DNA of 64,000 bases from RGIG5612 sp045600845. Lineage in GTDB: Bacteria > Bacillota > Clostridia > Lachnospirales > Lachnospiraceae. Below the pieces are notes generated by a model. The model did not search any database. It was not told the origin of the DNA and saw only the letters and a program-made list of their open reading frames with translations. The stretch covers positions 62,001 through 126,000 of the forward strand of contig JAZRYR010000017.1 of NCBI GenBank assembly GCA_045600845.1, read 5' to 3'. The position numbers and the translations under genes were made by a program. Below, piece after piece: positions 35,601-44,319 of this stretch; positions within the stretch are counted from its first letter, which is position 1, and every line of letters starts with the position of its first letter.

Positions 35601-37302
35601 AAAATAAAGCTTTTGCTAATATTTCTATATCCGCATGAGCATGTAAAATATTTTGAGTAAGAGTAATATAATTTGGCAAATTTCTTTTTATTTCATACTC
35701 TCCTTGGAATTCTTCAAACTTGGCTTCAAGGATTCTAACCGAGTCCAGTATATCTTGACCTTCTTGTAATAGTTCTCCTAATCTAATTTCGATTTTATTA
35801 TAAATAATTCCATTTTTAGCATTTTTATATACATCTTCAATATTCTCAAAATATGGAGTATTTATTGTTACTTTTTGCTTTGTTTTTTTTGCTTTGTTTG
35901 TTTGTCCCGTTTTACTGTAACTGATAGGGAAAAGAATATTATATTCGGTGGAATAGACAAAATTATTCGTTGGTAAATCTATTTCATACGTTCCATACCC
36001 ATTATAATAATAAACACTTTCCCCAGTCCTAAACTTAGGTGAATATACCCATAAGATTCCATCATTGTTTCTAACATGTTTCTGTAACCATCGTAAACCA
36101 TAATGTTTTATATAATACTGTTCTTTCCCACGTCCATCTTTATATTTTTTTTCTTCTAATTTGAATATGTCCCCTATGCTAGTTGGAACTTCAAGTAATT
36201 CTGTTTGATCCCTTTTGATTGCATCTAATATTCCCGATCCTTCGCCTTCTGCATAAAGAGCATCGTCCATGACAAATACTTCCAAAAAGTCCGCATACTT
36301 TTTTGTTCCATTACTGTTTTCGATATTGAAAATATTATCGCTTTCGTCTTTATGTTTATATATATATTGATCCCATAGTCTTTTCCTTGTTAATGAATTT
36401 TCAACGAGTTTACTCATCGTTACATCGATATTGGCTTTATGAAATCTCATTCCAAAAAATGCTATTTTTCCTTGAGAATGCTCATGAGCATTCTCAATAA
36501 GTTGCCAAATGCCCTCACCATATGACTTTGAATTCATTATCATTCTATTTAAAAAATCGAAGTTCCATTTATTGTTTTGTTGGACAGACTGAAAGCTTCG
36601 TCTGATAAAGGCTCTAAGTAAAAAGAAAAAAAAGATTATTGAAAGTATATCTTTTTCTGAAAAGTTTTTTAGATTTTCAACTGCAAATATTTTTTTGTTC
36701 TCTTCCCAAAATTTTCTTTTATCCTCTGCTACTGTTAGCAACTGTAATCTAGCCGAAAAATCTTTAAAAGATGTTCCCTCTGTATCATCTTTTAAATCAT
36801 ATAAAAAAGAGCATAATGTTTCAAATAGCCGCTTTTTATTATGTAAATCAGGCAAAAGTAACGTATCCCGAATATAAATATCACAAAGTTTGCCAAAAAC
36901 CGCTCCGTCAGGAGTGCTGCCATATGGGATAATTAACATTGGGAAAATATCACTAGCATTGTCGTCCTCATCCTTTTTTTCATTTTCAGGAGCAGCGAGA
37001 GCTATGTACGGATCCTGGGATAAAAATTGATATCTGCGATACTCAAAACTTTTTTTTGCTCTTTCTAAATCATTTTTATCTAATCCCTTTGGCGCAACAT
37101 ATGTCCTTAAATTTACTTTTTTCCCTTTGTCAAGAAGATAATTACGCAACGGATAATAATATCTAAGTACACATACATCTGTGTCTGTACAATCTACATT
37201 AAAGAAAAAACTATTTGTTTTATTTTGTTTTTCTTCATCTTTTACAAACTCGTTATAAACTCGAATCCATTCCACTCGTGTATTTTTTAACTTAATATCC
37301 AT
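32617..37302 (-). CDS. Giant GHKL-ATPase-like / double phosphoribosyltransferase-like protein
   Basis: A 1561-residue cytoplasmic protein, unbroken. A GHKL-type ATPase region is suggested by an N-box EGIWQLIENAHEHSQG (about 265-281), a modified G1 region VMDDALYAEGEGSGILDAI (about 342-361) and HYGLRWLQKHV (about 402). A first PRTase-like domain has IYIIGYENYSSVLVQEI and the PRPP-loop-like IIPIGTTMST (about 840). A second has a canonical motif VYYVDDLIYTGETIS (about 1120), followed by TCPGCRVRDR, a possible zinc site (about 1207), and a helical C-terminus with a YDKIYDKNYDK repeat. SD AAGGAGG is strong. AT-rich unlike the metabolic neighbours. I do not recognise a named system. Confidence 0.7.
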   Translation of the reverse strand: MDIKLKNTRVEWIRVYNEFVKDEEKQNKTNSFFFNVDCTDTDVCVLRYYYPLRNYLLDKGKKVNLRTYVAPKGLDKNDLERAKKSFEYRRYQFLSQDPYIALAAPENEKKDEDDNASDIFPMLIIPYGSTPDGAVFGKLCDIYIRDTLLLPDLHNKKRLFETLCSFLYDLKDDTEGTSFKDFSARLQLLTVAEDKRKFWEENKKIFAVENLKNFSEKDILSIIFFFFLLRAFIRRSFQSVQQNNKWNFDFLNRMIMNSKSYGEGIWQLIENAHEHSQGKIAFFGMRFHKANIDVTMSKLVENSLTRKRLWDQYIYKHKDESDNIFNIENSNGTKKYADFLEVFVMDDALYAEGEGSGILDAIKRDQTELLEVPTSIGDIFKLEEKKYKDGRGKEQYYIKHYGLRWLQKHVRNNDGILWVYSPKFRTGESVYYYNGYGTYEIDLPTNNFVYSTEYNILFPISYSKTGQTNKAKKTKQKVTINTPYFENIEDVYKNAKNGIIYNKIEIRLGELLQEGQDILDSVRILEAKFEEFQGEYEIKRNLPNYITLTQNILHAHADIEILAKALFLYIYKKHEKTFKIRIAIDFKDQRDLIYEFVRIFSIFYLKENTNEYMDKVQIALCSSKKQSNNTQNSLTEINFILAGKNLKTARDTADKFVYYNAESALEFVSLLNYFTIDSAETENEDLAVSLFPFELIPLSDNKSSMFLSHMQNCLETPIWGDNLGCKMTDVRIRLGSKIRIDQFYEAELLFHSIGNIRRFAYLIAQDIISDYDKIKDSYIYIIGYENYSSVLVQEIGNLLKAYELSMKNFIVAVDTQVKGTFPKMDVPDSISGEKQINVFTIIPIGTTMSTIYKEHSSFKRGLEDKVNKDKINFVRNYSIIAVGDDYCSGETGNKSEIFQKYIQKVSLPESKADIWKKAILMKEFAGDKMGETEVRYCLAARAKWYDANEISVDEEFMTRPLSHTDKTSTLFEAVVQTKMSKNVLQYYNRRNKIRWLDPGYDNNERPFSYFRYGHIQQRKNHHQFYFDFKLITEKREKQIIKWLNGVSKNIEEDAYNLVFAPLSESNAAFLKLVLDNVFKNNFHLIHIDIRSTAKEQVRTRFDFIPEEIKRIKDSYSKVNVYYVDDLIYTGETISRAAKFALMLSKEVNALKNQVDNRPYVFTKVFLLVNRSSYETAYQWVDNPAEDWLGFINLAIPSYNMESGTCPGCRVRDRYELLRKRSTTSELIKYFSGHAKKQDLVSLDEYDRLLKAQIEIGKNSTYEEMYLNYRNFGSSALKRKLRIKGEKEQKENIIAMLFAKDNYLRLKTTDEAYRKLIYNQECQLDPNSRKIDCEIEKIRSNITREIMKMLYGALTVDKNDTEYDKIMKLNSYIKSISRQYLSRNYYVLESIYQILHCIFILMIWNDPINNLIETKDNSGKESVLNNKARWVELFNLYPEEFKEMAKHLNLKAIIDLEQSDFEKQSRLRLETFKTVIHRLAILHSDFIIKKEIVNRVMDIFDIYDKNYDKIYDKNYDKGEMDKVFIEYLASVKMATMTEDDDAMCLMLKDSYKSMVEETVNEK

Positions 37303-37438
37303 TCTTCAATGCCTCCTTATCGGCAAGTCATTACTTTTACACTTTGTGAAAATTATATAATATTTAATTTTGATATTGATAAAAACATTATTTAAAAAAT
37401 ATAAAGATTTTTATTATCTGTTATCTATTTCTACCAAT

Positions 37439-37468
37439 AAAAAAGACCTGTCTATGACAGTCTTTTTT
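37439..37468 (-). terminator. Terminator between the two island transcripts
   Basis: AAAAAAGAC / GTCTTTTTT outer stem and TGTC / GACA inner stem around a TAT loop. It works in both orientations but lies after the Nudix-SIR2 stop and about 135 nt before the GHKL/PRTase start, so the two gene pairs are probably separate units. The rest of 37303-37587 is AT-rich spacer. Confidence 0.85.
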
Positions 37469-37587
37469 AATACCAGATTATGCGAAATCATTAATAATAT
37501 CAAATTACTCTAAATCATGTTTTCAAGACTAGAGCTTTGATTTTTCATATTATTATCTCATCCAACAGAACATATTTTGTTATCTCC

Positions 37588-38955
37588 TTAGCATCTCTTT
37601 GGAACAAAATCAAGCGCATCAAGATATGCTTGTTTGAAATTTTTGTCTCTTACCTCACAAGAAATATACTCAATATGCATATATTTAAACATGGCTTCTT
37701 GTTGTTTTCGATAATCTTCTTCGTAAGAATAACCATCCGATGTGATTTTTGTCGGATGAACATCCAAATAAACTATTCTATTTTTTATTAAATCTTTTGC
37801 GCTGTTAATATTGGCAAAATACAAATATGCTCTGTAACAAAGTAACCACCATAAATCAACTTCTGCACTTGTTAATCCTAATCCCATAATATAGACATCA
37901 GAATCAAAAAACTTTGTCTCATATTCATTCGGAAAACTTTGTCCGAGAGCAGTTTTGTCTTTCAAATATTTAATAATACGAATATCATCCTTATTTCCAA
38001 TTATCCTGTTTCGAAGTTGATTAACAATCCTCATATAATGTTCATATCCCAAACAAATGGAACTAGGAATTGAATCAATCCCATGGACATGATAAAAATT
38101 AGTCTTTTTATTTTTGGTTCCTAAACGTCTTGTCTTACTTAAAAAATACTCCTCATTTTCTTTTTTTGTTCGGAAATTATCTGAGTATTCTGCGTTAGTT
38201 CCTTTGGAAATAAAAACTTTTTCTAACAGGCAATCATAATTTGTTGTTAATACATTGTTTGGACAGATTTCTCTCAAACGTGCCGCTATTTCTTTATCAA
38301 TCTTTTTATCCGAACGGTTAATACTTTCATTTAATCTCTTTGATATTACATTCTTTATTTCGTTATAGGTAGCCGCTGCATATTTTCCTTCGGCCTCATT
38401 ATAAAAGTTTACTATATATTCAAACTTCAACGGATAAGACATATTTTGAATATCTACAAAGTCTTTATTGTCTTCTATTGGCGTCTTAATTAAAGAATCC
38501 CATGTTGGAAAATCCGGATCTTCCAATCTATTAAATCCATTTCCTATTAACAATGAAATCTCTCTTTTTTTCATTCCCTCTTTTATTTTCTCAACCAACC
38601 CTTTATCTGCCGGCAACCATGCAACACTATCAATGGTTTCCATTGTTAGCCATTTTGCATCTTCAGCCTCTTTAAGGACTAAGTCTCCGTGAACTATTGT
38701 GCACCAAAAGCAATCCATGGAAAGATGAAATGTTGGGTAATCGTATTCAACTGTATCAATCAATTCGCCTACAGATATTTCTGTTTCTAATTCTTCTTGA
38801 ATTTCTCTTACTAAAGCTTCCTGTGGAGTCTCTCCCGGTTCAATTTTTCCACCAGGAAATTCCCATCCGCCCTTAAATTCTCCATATCCTCTAGCAGTTG
38901 CAAAAATACGATTTTCGTCCGTTATTACTGCTGCCACAACTCTAATTGTTTTCAT
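37588..38955 (-). CDS. Nudix hydrolase fused to SIR2-like NADase domain
   Basis: A 455-residue two-domain protein. Residues 1-125 are a MutT-like Nudix domain with an intact box (GGKIEPGETPQEALVREIQEEL, 35-56). Residues 133-455 are SIR2-like: GNGFN (138-142), TTNYD (237-241), YHVHG (288-292) and IMGLGLTSAEVD (356-367), the nucleotide-binding and catalytic positions of bacterial SIR2 effectors. The usual role of such SIR2 domains is NAD+ depletion on infection; Nudix domains can cleave ADP-ribose or damaged NTPs. The helicase gene ends 8 nt upstream, so the two form an operon. Confidence 0.85.
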   Translation of the reverse strand: MKTIRVVAAVITDENRIFATARGYGEFKGGWEFPGGKIEPGETPQEALVREIQEELETEISVGELIDTVEYDYPTFHLSMDCFWCTIVHGDLVLKEAEDAKWLTMETIDSVAWLPADKGLVEKIKEGMKKREISLLIGNGFNRLEDPDFPTWDSLIKTPIEDNKDFVDIQNMSYPLKFEYIVNFYNEAEGKYAAATYNEIKNVISKRLNESINRSDKKIDKEIAARLREICPNNVLTTNYDCLLEKVFISKGTNAEYSDNFRTKKENEEYFLSKTRRLGTKNKKTNFYHVHGIDSIPSSICLGYEHYMRIVNQLRNRIIGNKDDIRIIKYLKDKTALGQSFPNEYETKFFDSDVYIMGLGLTSAEVDLWWLLCYRAYLYFANINSAKDLIKNRIVYLDVHPTKITSDGYSYEEDYRKQQEAMFKYMHIEYISCEVRDKNFKQAYLDALDFVPKRC

Positions 38956-38963
38956 CTATTCAC

Positions 38964-41936
38964 CTATGCTAAAAAATAATCAAAAATATCTGTTCGTACT
39001 TCGTGTTCCATTTCAAACTTAAAGTTCATTATCGGAAGCTCTTTACCTTTTCCATCACTTATCGTTTCTTCCTTCCAATCCACCGGCTTCACATTTCCCA
39101 TATAATAAAAGTCTGTACCTTCTCCATCGCTTTTCTTTAAGAATAGCATAATACGCAACCCATTTTCTTTTGAATGGATTATTGCTTCTGACTCTTTACT
39201 ATCTAATGAAACTCTATTTCGCGTCATCCAACTAAAAATCTTGTTACTATAAACAACTGGATTATCGGAAATTCGTTCAAACGCATCTAAATATCTTGTT
39301 GTTGCAGAAATATCATCTGCTTTTTCGTAGGTTACAAAAATAGGACACGTATTATATTTTATTCTGTAGCCATACACTGTTGAACTAACGTCTTTCTCCC
39401 AATTCAAAATTCGACAAACATCTTTTCTGGAATATTTCTGATACAGAACAAAATTATTGTCATCATGATCAGAATAAATATCATTAAATCTCTTCAATCC
39501 ATATTCAATGAGATTTCTAATTTCGGTATTAAAAGCTAAATTTTTAAGGCTATCCCCAAATTGAATTGCTCTTTGGGCCGATTCCATTTTTGCATCATTA
39601 ACATTGATAATTTCCAAGCTTTTATATTTAGCTTTATCACCACTGCTATTGATAAAGTTTTTAGCAATGACATTACATGCTGAGATGTAATCTTCTTCTT
39701 TGTATTTTTCGCCTATTTCTTCAAGGGCTTTCTTTATTTTTTTCTTGTCAAAGGAAGGCTCCGTTAAAAGTTTTTTCAACATAATTAATTCATGCGGACG
39801 TTTTCCATTAACAACCATATTTGAAATAAACTCTAGAATAAGCTCTTGTTCCTCAGAAAACTTCGTTTTATATTCTTTATCATTGCTTCTAACAAATTTA
39901 TCATAGGATCCGGAGTACTCAATAAAAAGCATAGGATCTATTTCACCATGATCGTAAAAATCTAGTATTGTCGGAATACGTCCTAACTTATCTTTCAGTG
40001 CATAATACTTTTCTTTCAACATATTCCTTGTCGTGCTCATTTTGTCGATAGCTTGGAAAATCTTTTTACGAGCTACTTCATCAAAATGAACCGAGGAAGC
40101 GCCAGGAATCATTCGGCTTCCTTCCATAACATATTTTCTAATTGTGTCTTTGTTATAGGTTCTGTCTCCAGAAAGAGCGATTGGAATCATAAAATTGTTC
40201 TTATAGTTTCCGATGAAATCTAAAACAACAACATACTCTTTTCCATATGCTTTTCGAAGGCCACGTCCTAACTGCTGAATGAAAACAATTGGCGACTGAG
40301 TTGGACGAAGCATAATGACTTGATTTACTTCAATAATATCAACGCCCTCATTAAGAATATCAACAGATACTATGTAATCTAAAGGTTGTTTTTTCTCTGT
40401 AGCTTCGCATTCTTCCATTGCTAAACGTTCAAATGCTTCTACTCTTTCTGCCTCGCGTGCATCGCCATTAAGGGCAATTGTTCTAAGTCCTAATTCATTC
40501 AATTTTTCTGAAATCTTTTTGGATTCTTCTACCCTGCTACAGAATATTAAGCCCTTTACACGGCTTCCGCTATATCCAAAGTATTCCGCTTTTTCAACAA
40601 TATGTTTTACTCGTTCATCTGAAGTCAGTTTATTAAAGTCCTCTAAACTTAACTTTTTATCCGTAAAAATATCATCATCAATCGTGCTTAAATCTGTTAT
40701 TCCAAAATAATGGAACGGACAAAGCAGGTCTTCCTCTAAAGCCTGCTGAAGTCTAATTTCCAAGGCAATTTTGTGATTATAGATTTCATAGACATTCTTA
40801 CCACTGTTTCCGTCATCTCTTCTATCCGGTGTCGCGGTCATTCCCAGGAAAAGACGTGGTGTGAAGTAATCCATCACTTTCTGATACATACCGCTCGGAC
40901 TGTGATGTGCTTCATCAAGAATAATGCAATCAAAAGCATCCTTCTCATATTCAAACAGATGAGAATCTCTACTTAAAGTCTCAACTGTTGCAAAAATATA
41001 ATCGGCATCATATTCTGCATGTCCGCCACCTACAATACCCATAGTTATAGAACTATCAAAAACATTTTTATATGCTTCACGAGCTTGTATTGCCAACTGA
41101 TTTCTGTGGACTAAAAACAAAACTCTTTTGAATCCAAGCTCTCTCATAGCGAAAGCAGAAGCATAAGTTTTTCCTGTACCCGTCGCGCTAACGAGCAATG
41201 CTCTTTCTTCATTTTGTTCCAATAACTGTTTAAGATTTTGAACGAACTGAAGCTGCATGAAGTTCGGCTCCAATGTATATTTAACGAAAGAAATCAAATT
41301 CCCATCGTTAGCCAAAAGTTTTTGTTTTTTGATTATTTCATATTTTTGATTATAGTTATCGTAAAATTTATCGAAGCTTAAAGCATATTTACTATTCCAA
41401 AGATCATTAAACTCTTCTTTGATAGCGGAAGCTACTTCGCCATTTTCTGTAGAGATGATTTTTGTGTTCCATTCAAAATTACTGGTAAGAGCTGTTTTCG
41501 TTAAGTTCGAGCTACCAATAATAATTCTATATATTTCTTCTTTTTTGAAAATGTATCCTTTTGTGTGAAAACCGTTATTCGCAGCATCAGAATCAAACAT
41601 TTTTATTTCTATGTTTGTTAATTCATTCAGCTTTTTAAGTGCTTTTGGTTCACTGAAGCTAAGATAATTTGTTGTCAGAATTTTTCCAGGAATATGTTTT
41701 TGTTCAAGCTCTTTTAATGTTTGAAGAAGTGGCGTAATTCCTCCCATGGTGATAAAAGCGACGCTTATTTCAAACTCATCGCAATGAAGAAGTTCCTCCT
41801 CAACGGAAGAAATAACCTTTTCGCCTTTATCAATATTATTAAAAACAAATCTAGGCTTATAAGCATCACTGGACACAACGTTTCCATCGATATACGCAGT
41901 CTCAAAGCCTTTCTTTAATTCTTCTAAATTACCCAT
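38964..41936 (-). CDS. PLD-nuclease / SF2 helicase / DUF3427 protein
   Basis: A 990-residue protein in four blocks: a phospholipase-D-like nuclease domain with FHTKGYIF and IIIGSSNLTKTAL (about 120-150); an SF2 helicase core with Walker A SATGTGKTYA (about 254), ILDEAHHSP (about 341), GMTATPDR and motif VI QQLGRGLRKAYG (about 557); a linker; and a C-terminal DUF3427 (YSRKDVCRILNW, CPIFVTYEK, LFLKKSDGEGTDFYYMG). Such helicases are widespread and often lie beside a Nudix gene. They resemble restriction-type defence enzymes, but the mechanism is not established here. First gene of the two-gene unit with Nudix-SIR2. Confidence 0.9.
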   Translation of the reverse strand: MGNLEELKKGFETAYIDGNVVSSDAYKPRFVFNNIDKGEKVISSVEEELLHCDEFEISVAFITMGGITPLLQTLKELEQKHIPGKILTTNYLSFSEPKALKKLNELTNIEIKMFDSDAANNGFHTKGYIFKKEEIYRIIIGSSNLTKTALTSNFEWNTKIISTENGEVASAIKEEFNDLWNSKYALSFDKFYDNYNQKYEIIKKQKLLANDGNLISFVKYTLEPNFMQLQFVQNLKQLLEQNEERALLVSATGTGKTYASAFAMRELGFKRVLFLVHRNQLAIQAREAYKNVFDSSITMGIVGGGHAEYDADYIFATVETLSRDSHLFEYEKDAFDCIILDEAHHSPSGMYQKVMDYFTPRLFLGMTATPDRRDDGNSGKNVYEIYNHKIALEIRLQQALEEDLLCPFHYFGITDLSTIDDDIFTDKKLSLEDFNKLTSDERVKHIVEKAEYFGYSGSRVKGLIFCSRVEESKKISEKLNELGLRTIALNGDAREAERVEAFERLAMEECEATEKKQPLDYIVSVDILNEGVDIIEVNQVIMLRPTQSPIVFIQQLGRGLRKAYGKEYVVVLDFIGNYKNNFMIPIALSGDRTYNKDTIRKYVMEGSRMIPGASSVHFDEVARKKIFQAIDKMSTTRNMLKEKYYALKDKLGRIPTILDFYDHGEIDPMLFIEYSGSYDKFVRSNDKEYKTKFSEEQELILEFISNMVVNGKRPHELIMLKKLLTEPSFDKKKIKKALEEIGEKYKEEDYISACNVIAKNFINSSGDKAKYKSLEIINVNDAKMESAQRAIQFGDSLKNLAFNTEIRNLIEYGLKRFNDIYSDHDDNNFVLYQKYSRKDVCRILNWEKDVSSTVYGYRIKYNTCPIFVTYEKADDISATTRYLDAFERISDNPVVYSNKIFSWMTRNRVSLDSKESEAIIHSKENGLRIMLFLKKSDGEGTDFYYMGNVKPVDWKEETISDGKGKELPIMNFKFEMEHEVRTDIFDYFLA

Positions 41937-42112
41937 TTCATGCTCCTAGATTAATTATGTTTTTATTGTATCAAAAAGTAGATCCTTTCTCAATTTGGGA
42001 TTATAGAAAATGTGTATCCTCTCCCCCATTGACACACCCCCTCTCCTCCCCTATATTAAATTCAAAGAAAACTTAAAACTAAAACCTAAGCATAACCAAA
42101 GGAAGAACCCTC

Positions 42113-42508
42113 ATGACCTACAAATTCACACCGGATGAGTACGACGACATTATTTATGAACTGAATGAAAAATACGACACCCTCTTCACGGGGCTGAAAG
42201 AATATACGATTGAAAGCGACGAGGACTATGAGTCCGCTGTGTATGGAATGAAAGTTACGATTCCGAGCGTGGGAATCAGCGTTCGGGAAGGTGTGGTCTA
42301 TTCCCGCCCGGATAAGGAACCGGTGGAGGACATACTCGTTATTTACGATGACGAGATAAAGAACCCTTTAAAATTCCAGGCAATTCATTACAATACGACC
42401 TTTGAATTCATCGTCAGTTCCTACGCTATGCGAAAAGGCCTTTCCAGAGAAGAGATTGATAATCTGGAATGCTTTATGGATGAAGACGAGTTTGAGTTTT
42501 TGGATTGA
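42113..42508 (+). CDS. Acidic hypothetical protein, paralogue of 44679-45068
   Basis: A 131-residue acidic soluble protein, not recognised. It begins MTYKFTPDEYDDIIYELNEKYD and ends with the acidic motif DNLECFMDEDEFEFLD, which parallels EDMECYIDDEEFEA in the downstream paralogue. The predicted layout is helix, beta-rich centre (VYGMKVTIPSVGISVREGVVY), then helix. SD AAAGGAAGAA precedes the ATG. It follows the start of the conflict island divergently. Acidity alone allows a DNA-mimic or antitoxin-like guess, but there is no direct evidence. Confidence 0.7.
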   Translation: MTYKFTPDEYDDIIYELNEKYDTLFTGLKEYTIESDEDYESAVYGMKVTIPSVGISVREGVVYSRPDKEPVEDILVIYDDEIKNPLKFQAIHYNTTFEFIVSSYAMRKGLSREEIDNLECFMDEDEFEFLD

Positions 42509-42573
42509 GTTATAGAAGATCAAACATACATAAAGATCTCTCATAATAAATACAACCCCTAAAAGAAAATACA

Positions 42574-42646
42574 ATCCAACGCATCATCAACAATTCCAAC
42601 GCGTTTACGTGTTGGAACTGTTGATTTTAACGCGCGTATGTGTTAA
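42574..42646 (+). promoter_or_regulatory. Palindromic operators before the AlbA_2 regulator
   Basis: Two imperfect palindromes: TTCCAACGCG-ttta-CGTGTTGGAA (42594-42617; arms extend to ATCAACA/TGTTGAT at 42586-42625) and TTAACGC-gcgtat-GTGTTAA (42627-42646). The shared half-site is YAACRC, and another CCAACGC is present near 42576. They lie in the promoter/leader of the AlbA_2 gene. The long first hairpin followed by TTTT could also terminate transcription from 42113-42508. Confidence 0.65.
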
Positions 42647-42667
42647 GTTTTATTTGGAGGTATTATT

Positions 42668-44317
42668 ATGTTACCAAAAAAAGAAACTCTTACTATTGAA
42701 TTTAAAAGCGATAAAAACAAAGTACAAAACTCTGATATATTTGATGCAGTAGTTGCTTTTGCTAACACTGAAGGTGGCGACTTATATTTAGGAATTGAAG
42801 ATTCTGGTGAGGTAACCGGGGTCCACAAAGATCATAATGACCCAACAACGCTTGGAGCTTATATCGCTAATAATACTCTGCCACCTGTTTCCATACGTGC
42901 AGAAATAATAGAAGATATTCATCCAGTATTGAAAATCTCTGTTCCAAAGTCTTACGGCGGTATCGTCGCTACAATTTCTGGAAAAGTTCAACGGCGTCAA
43001 ATCAAGGCAGATGGTACTCCCGAAAATGTTCCGATGTATCCTTCGGAATTCGCAACCAGGCTCTCTGATCTTCGTATGCTTGATTATTCTGCTATGCCAG
43101 TTTTAGAGTGTTCTATGAATGATTTTGATCCTTTAGAAGTAGAACATTTGCGAAATGTTATTCTTGCATACAATGGTGAGCGGTCTCTTCTAGACCTTCC
43201 AGTAGAGGACTTGTTTAAAGCATTGGGATTTGTTCGAGATTTCAATGGCCAATTAATTCCGACGATCACCGGAATTTTGATGATAGGCAGAGTTGATACA
43301 ATTAAGCGATATATACCTACACACTCTTCATCATTTCAGGTTTTATCCGGTACTGATGTGAAAGTTAATGACGATATCTGCCTTCCTTTATTATCTACCA
43401 TCGATAAAATTAACACCTATATGGAGGCATGGAATTCTGAACGAGAAATTGAAATGGGTCTTTTTCGTATGTCTGTTCCCACCTTTAATAAAAGAGCTTA
43501 CCGTGAAGCTCTTGTTAATGCATTTAGTCATCGAGACTACTCCAAGATGGGACGTGTACGAGTCGCTATAAGTGACGAAGGCCTTACTATTGCAAATCCA
43601 GGAGGTTTTATAGAAGGCGTTTCCATAAAAAATTTACTCACTGCGGAACCTCATGGAAGAAATCCACAACTTGCTGATGCTTTAAAACGCATTGGTTTAG
43701 CAGAAAAAACCGGACGAGGAATAGATCGTATCTTTGAGGGTTCTCTCGTATATGGAAATCCACTTCCAGATTATAGTAATTCGACTCCGGTTACGGTTTC
43801 ACTTTTTATTCCTCGTAGTAAACCAGATTCACAAATTGCAAAACTTATATCCAATGAACAGAATCGGCTCGGAAGACCTTTATCATTAAATACACTTTTA
43901 GTTCTCAACATGCTGAGGGATATGCCACGATCCAATATTTCAGAGCTCGCTGAAGCAACAAACCTGTCCGAGTTTATAACAAAAACAATTCTGGATACAT
44001 CAATTGAATGCGGAATTGTAGAAATCTATGGTAGCGGTCGAAATAGAACTTATATTCTATCCCCAAAGGTATATAGCACAAAATCAAAACGTATTGGTTA
44101 TGTTCGTCAGGTTGATATTGACGAAACCCGATACCCTGAGCTTATCATCAATCTTGCAAAGACTAATGATTTTATAGCTCGTGCAGATGTTGTTCAGTTG
44201 CTTCATGTTGATGATAATAAAGCATATCGATTATTGAAAGGACTTGTAAACCAAGGAATTTTAGAACCTGTCAATAAAGGACACTATGCAAAATACCGTT
44301 ACCGCGACAACGCTTAA
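42668..44317 (+). CDS. AlbA_2 (Schlafen-like) ATP-binding transcriptional regulator-like protein
   Basis: A 549-residue protein. The N-terminal AlbA_2/Schlafen-like domain has EFKSDKNKVQNSDIFDAVVAFANTEGG and LGIEDSGEVTGV. A middle HATPase_c_4-type domain has FNKRAYREALVNAFSHRDY, GLTIANPGGF and GLAEKTGRGIDRIF. Winged-helix segments fill the C-terminus (SLNTLLVLNMLRDMPRSNISELAEATN and ARADVVQLLHVDDNKAYRLLKGL). Family members bind nucleic acid and are usually annotated as transcriptional regulators. SD TTGGAGG is good. YAACRC iterons lie on both sides, suggesting self-regulation and possibly control of the small genes downstream. Confidence 0.85.
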   Translation: MLPKKETLTIEFKSDKNKVQNSDIFDAVVAFANTEGGDLYLGIEDSGEVTGVHKDHNDPTTLGAYIANNTLPPVSIRAEIIEDIHPVLKISVPKSYGGIVATISGKVQRRQIKADGTPENVPMYPSEFATRLSDLRMLDYSAMPVLECSMNDFDPLEVEHLRNVILAYNGERSLLDLPVEDLFKALGFVRDFNGQLIPTITGILMIGRVDTIKRYIPTHSSSFQVLSGTDVKVNDDICLPLLSTIDKINTYMEAWNSEREIEMGLFRMSVPTFNKRAYREALVNAFSHRDYSKMGRVRVAISDEGLTIANPGGFIEGVSIKNLLTAEPHGRNPQLADALKRIGLAEKTGRGIDRIFEGSLVYGNPLPDYSNSTPVTVSLFIPRSKPDSQIAKLISNEQNRLGRPLSLNTLLVLNMLRDMPRSNISELAEATNLSEFITKTILDTSIECGIVEIYGSGRNRTYILSPKVYSTKSKRIGYVRQVDIDETRYPELIINLAKTNDFIARADVVQLLHVDDNKAYRLLKGLVNQGILEPVNKGHYAKYRYRDNA

Positions 44318-44319
44318 TC

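Noticed and set aside
30474..41936. Prophage remnant
   Set aside because: No capsid, portal, terminase, integrase or lysis genes are present; content is consistent with a defence-type island.
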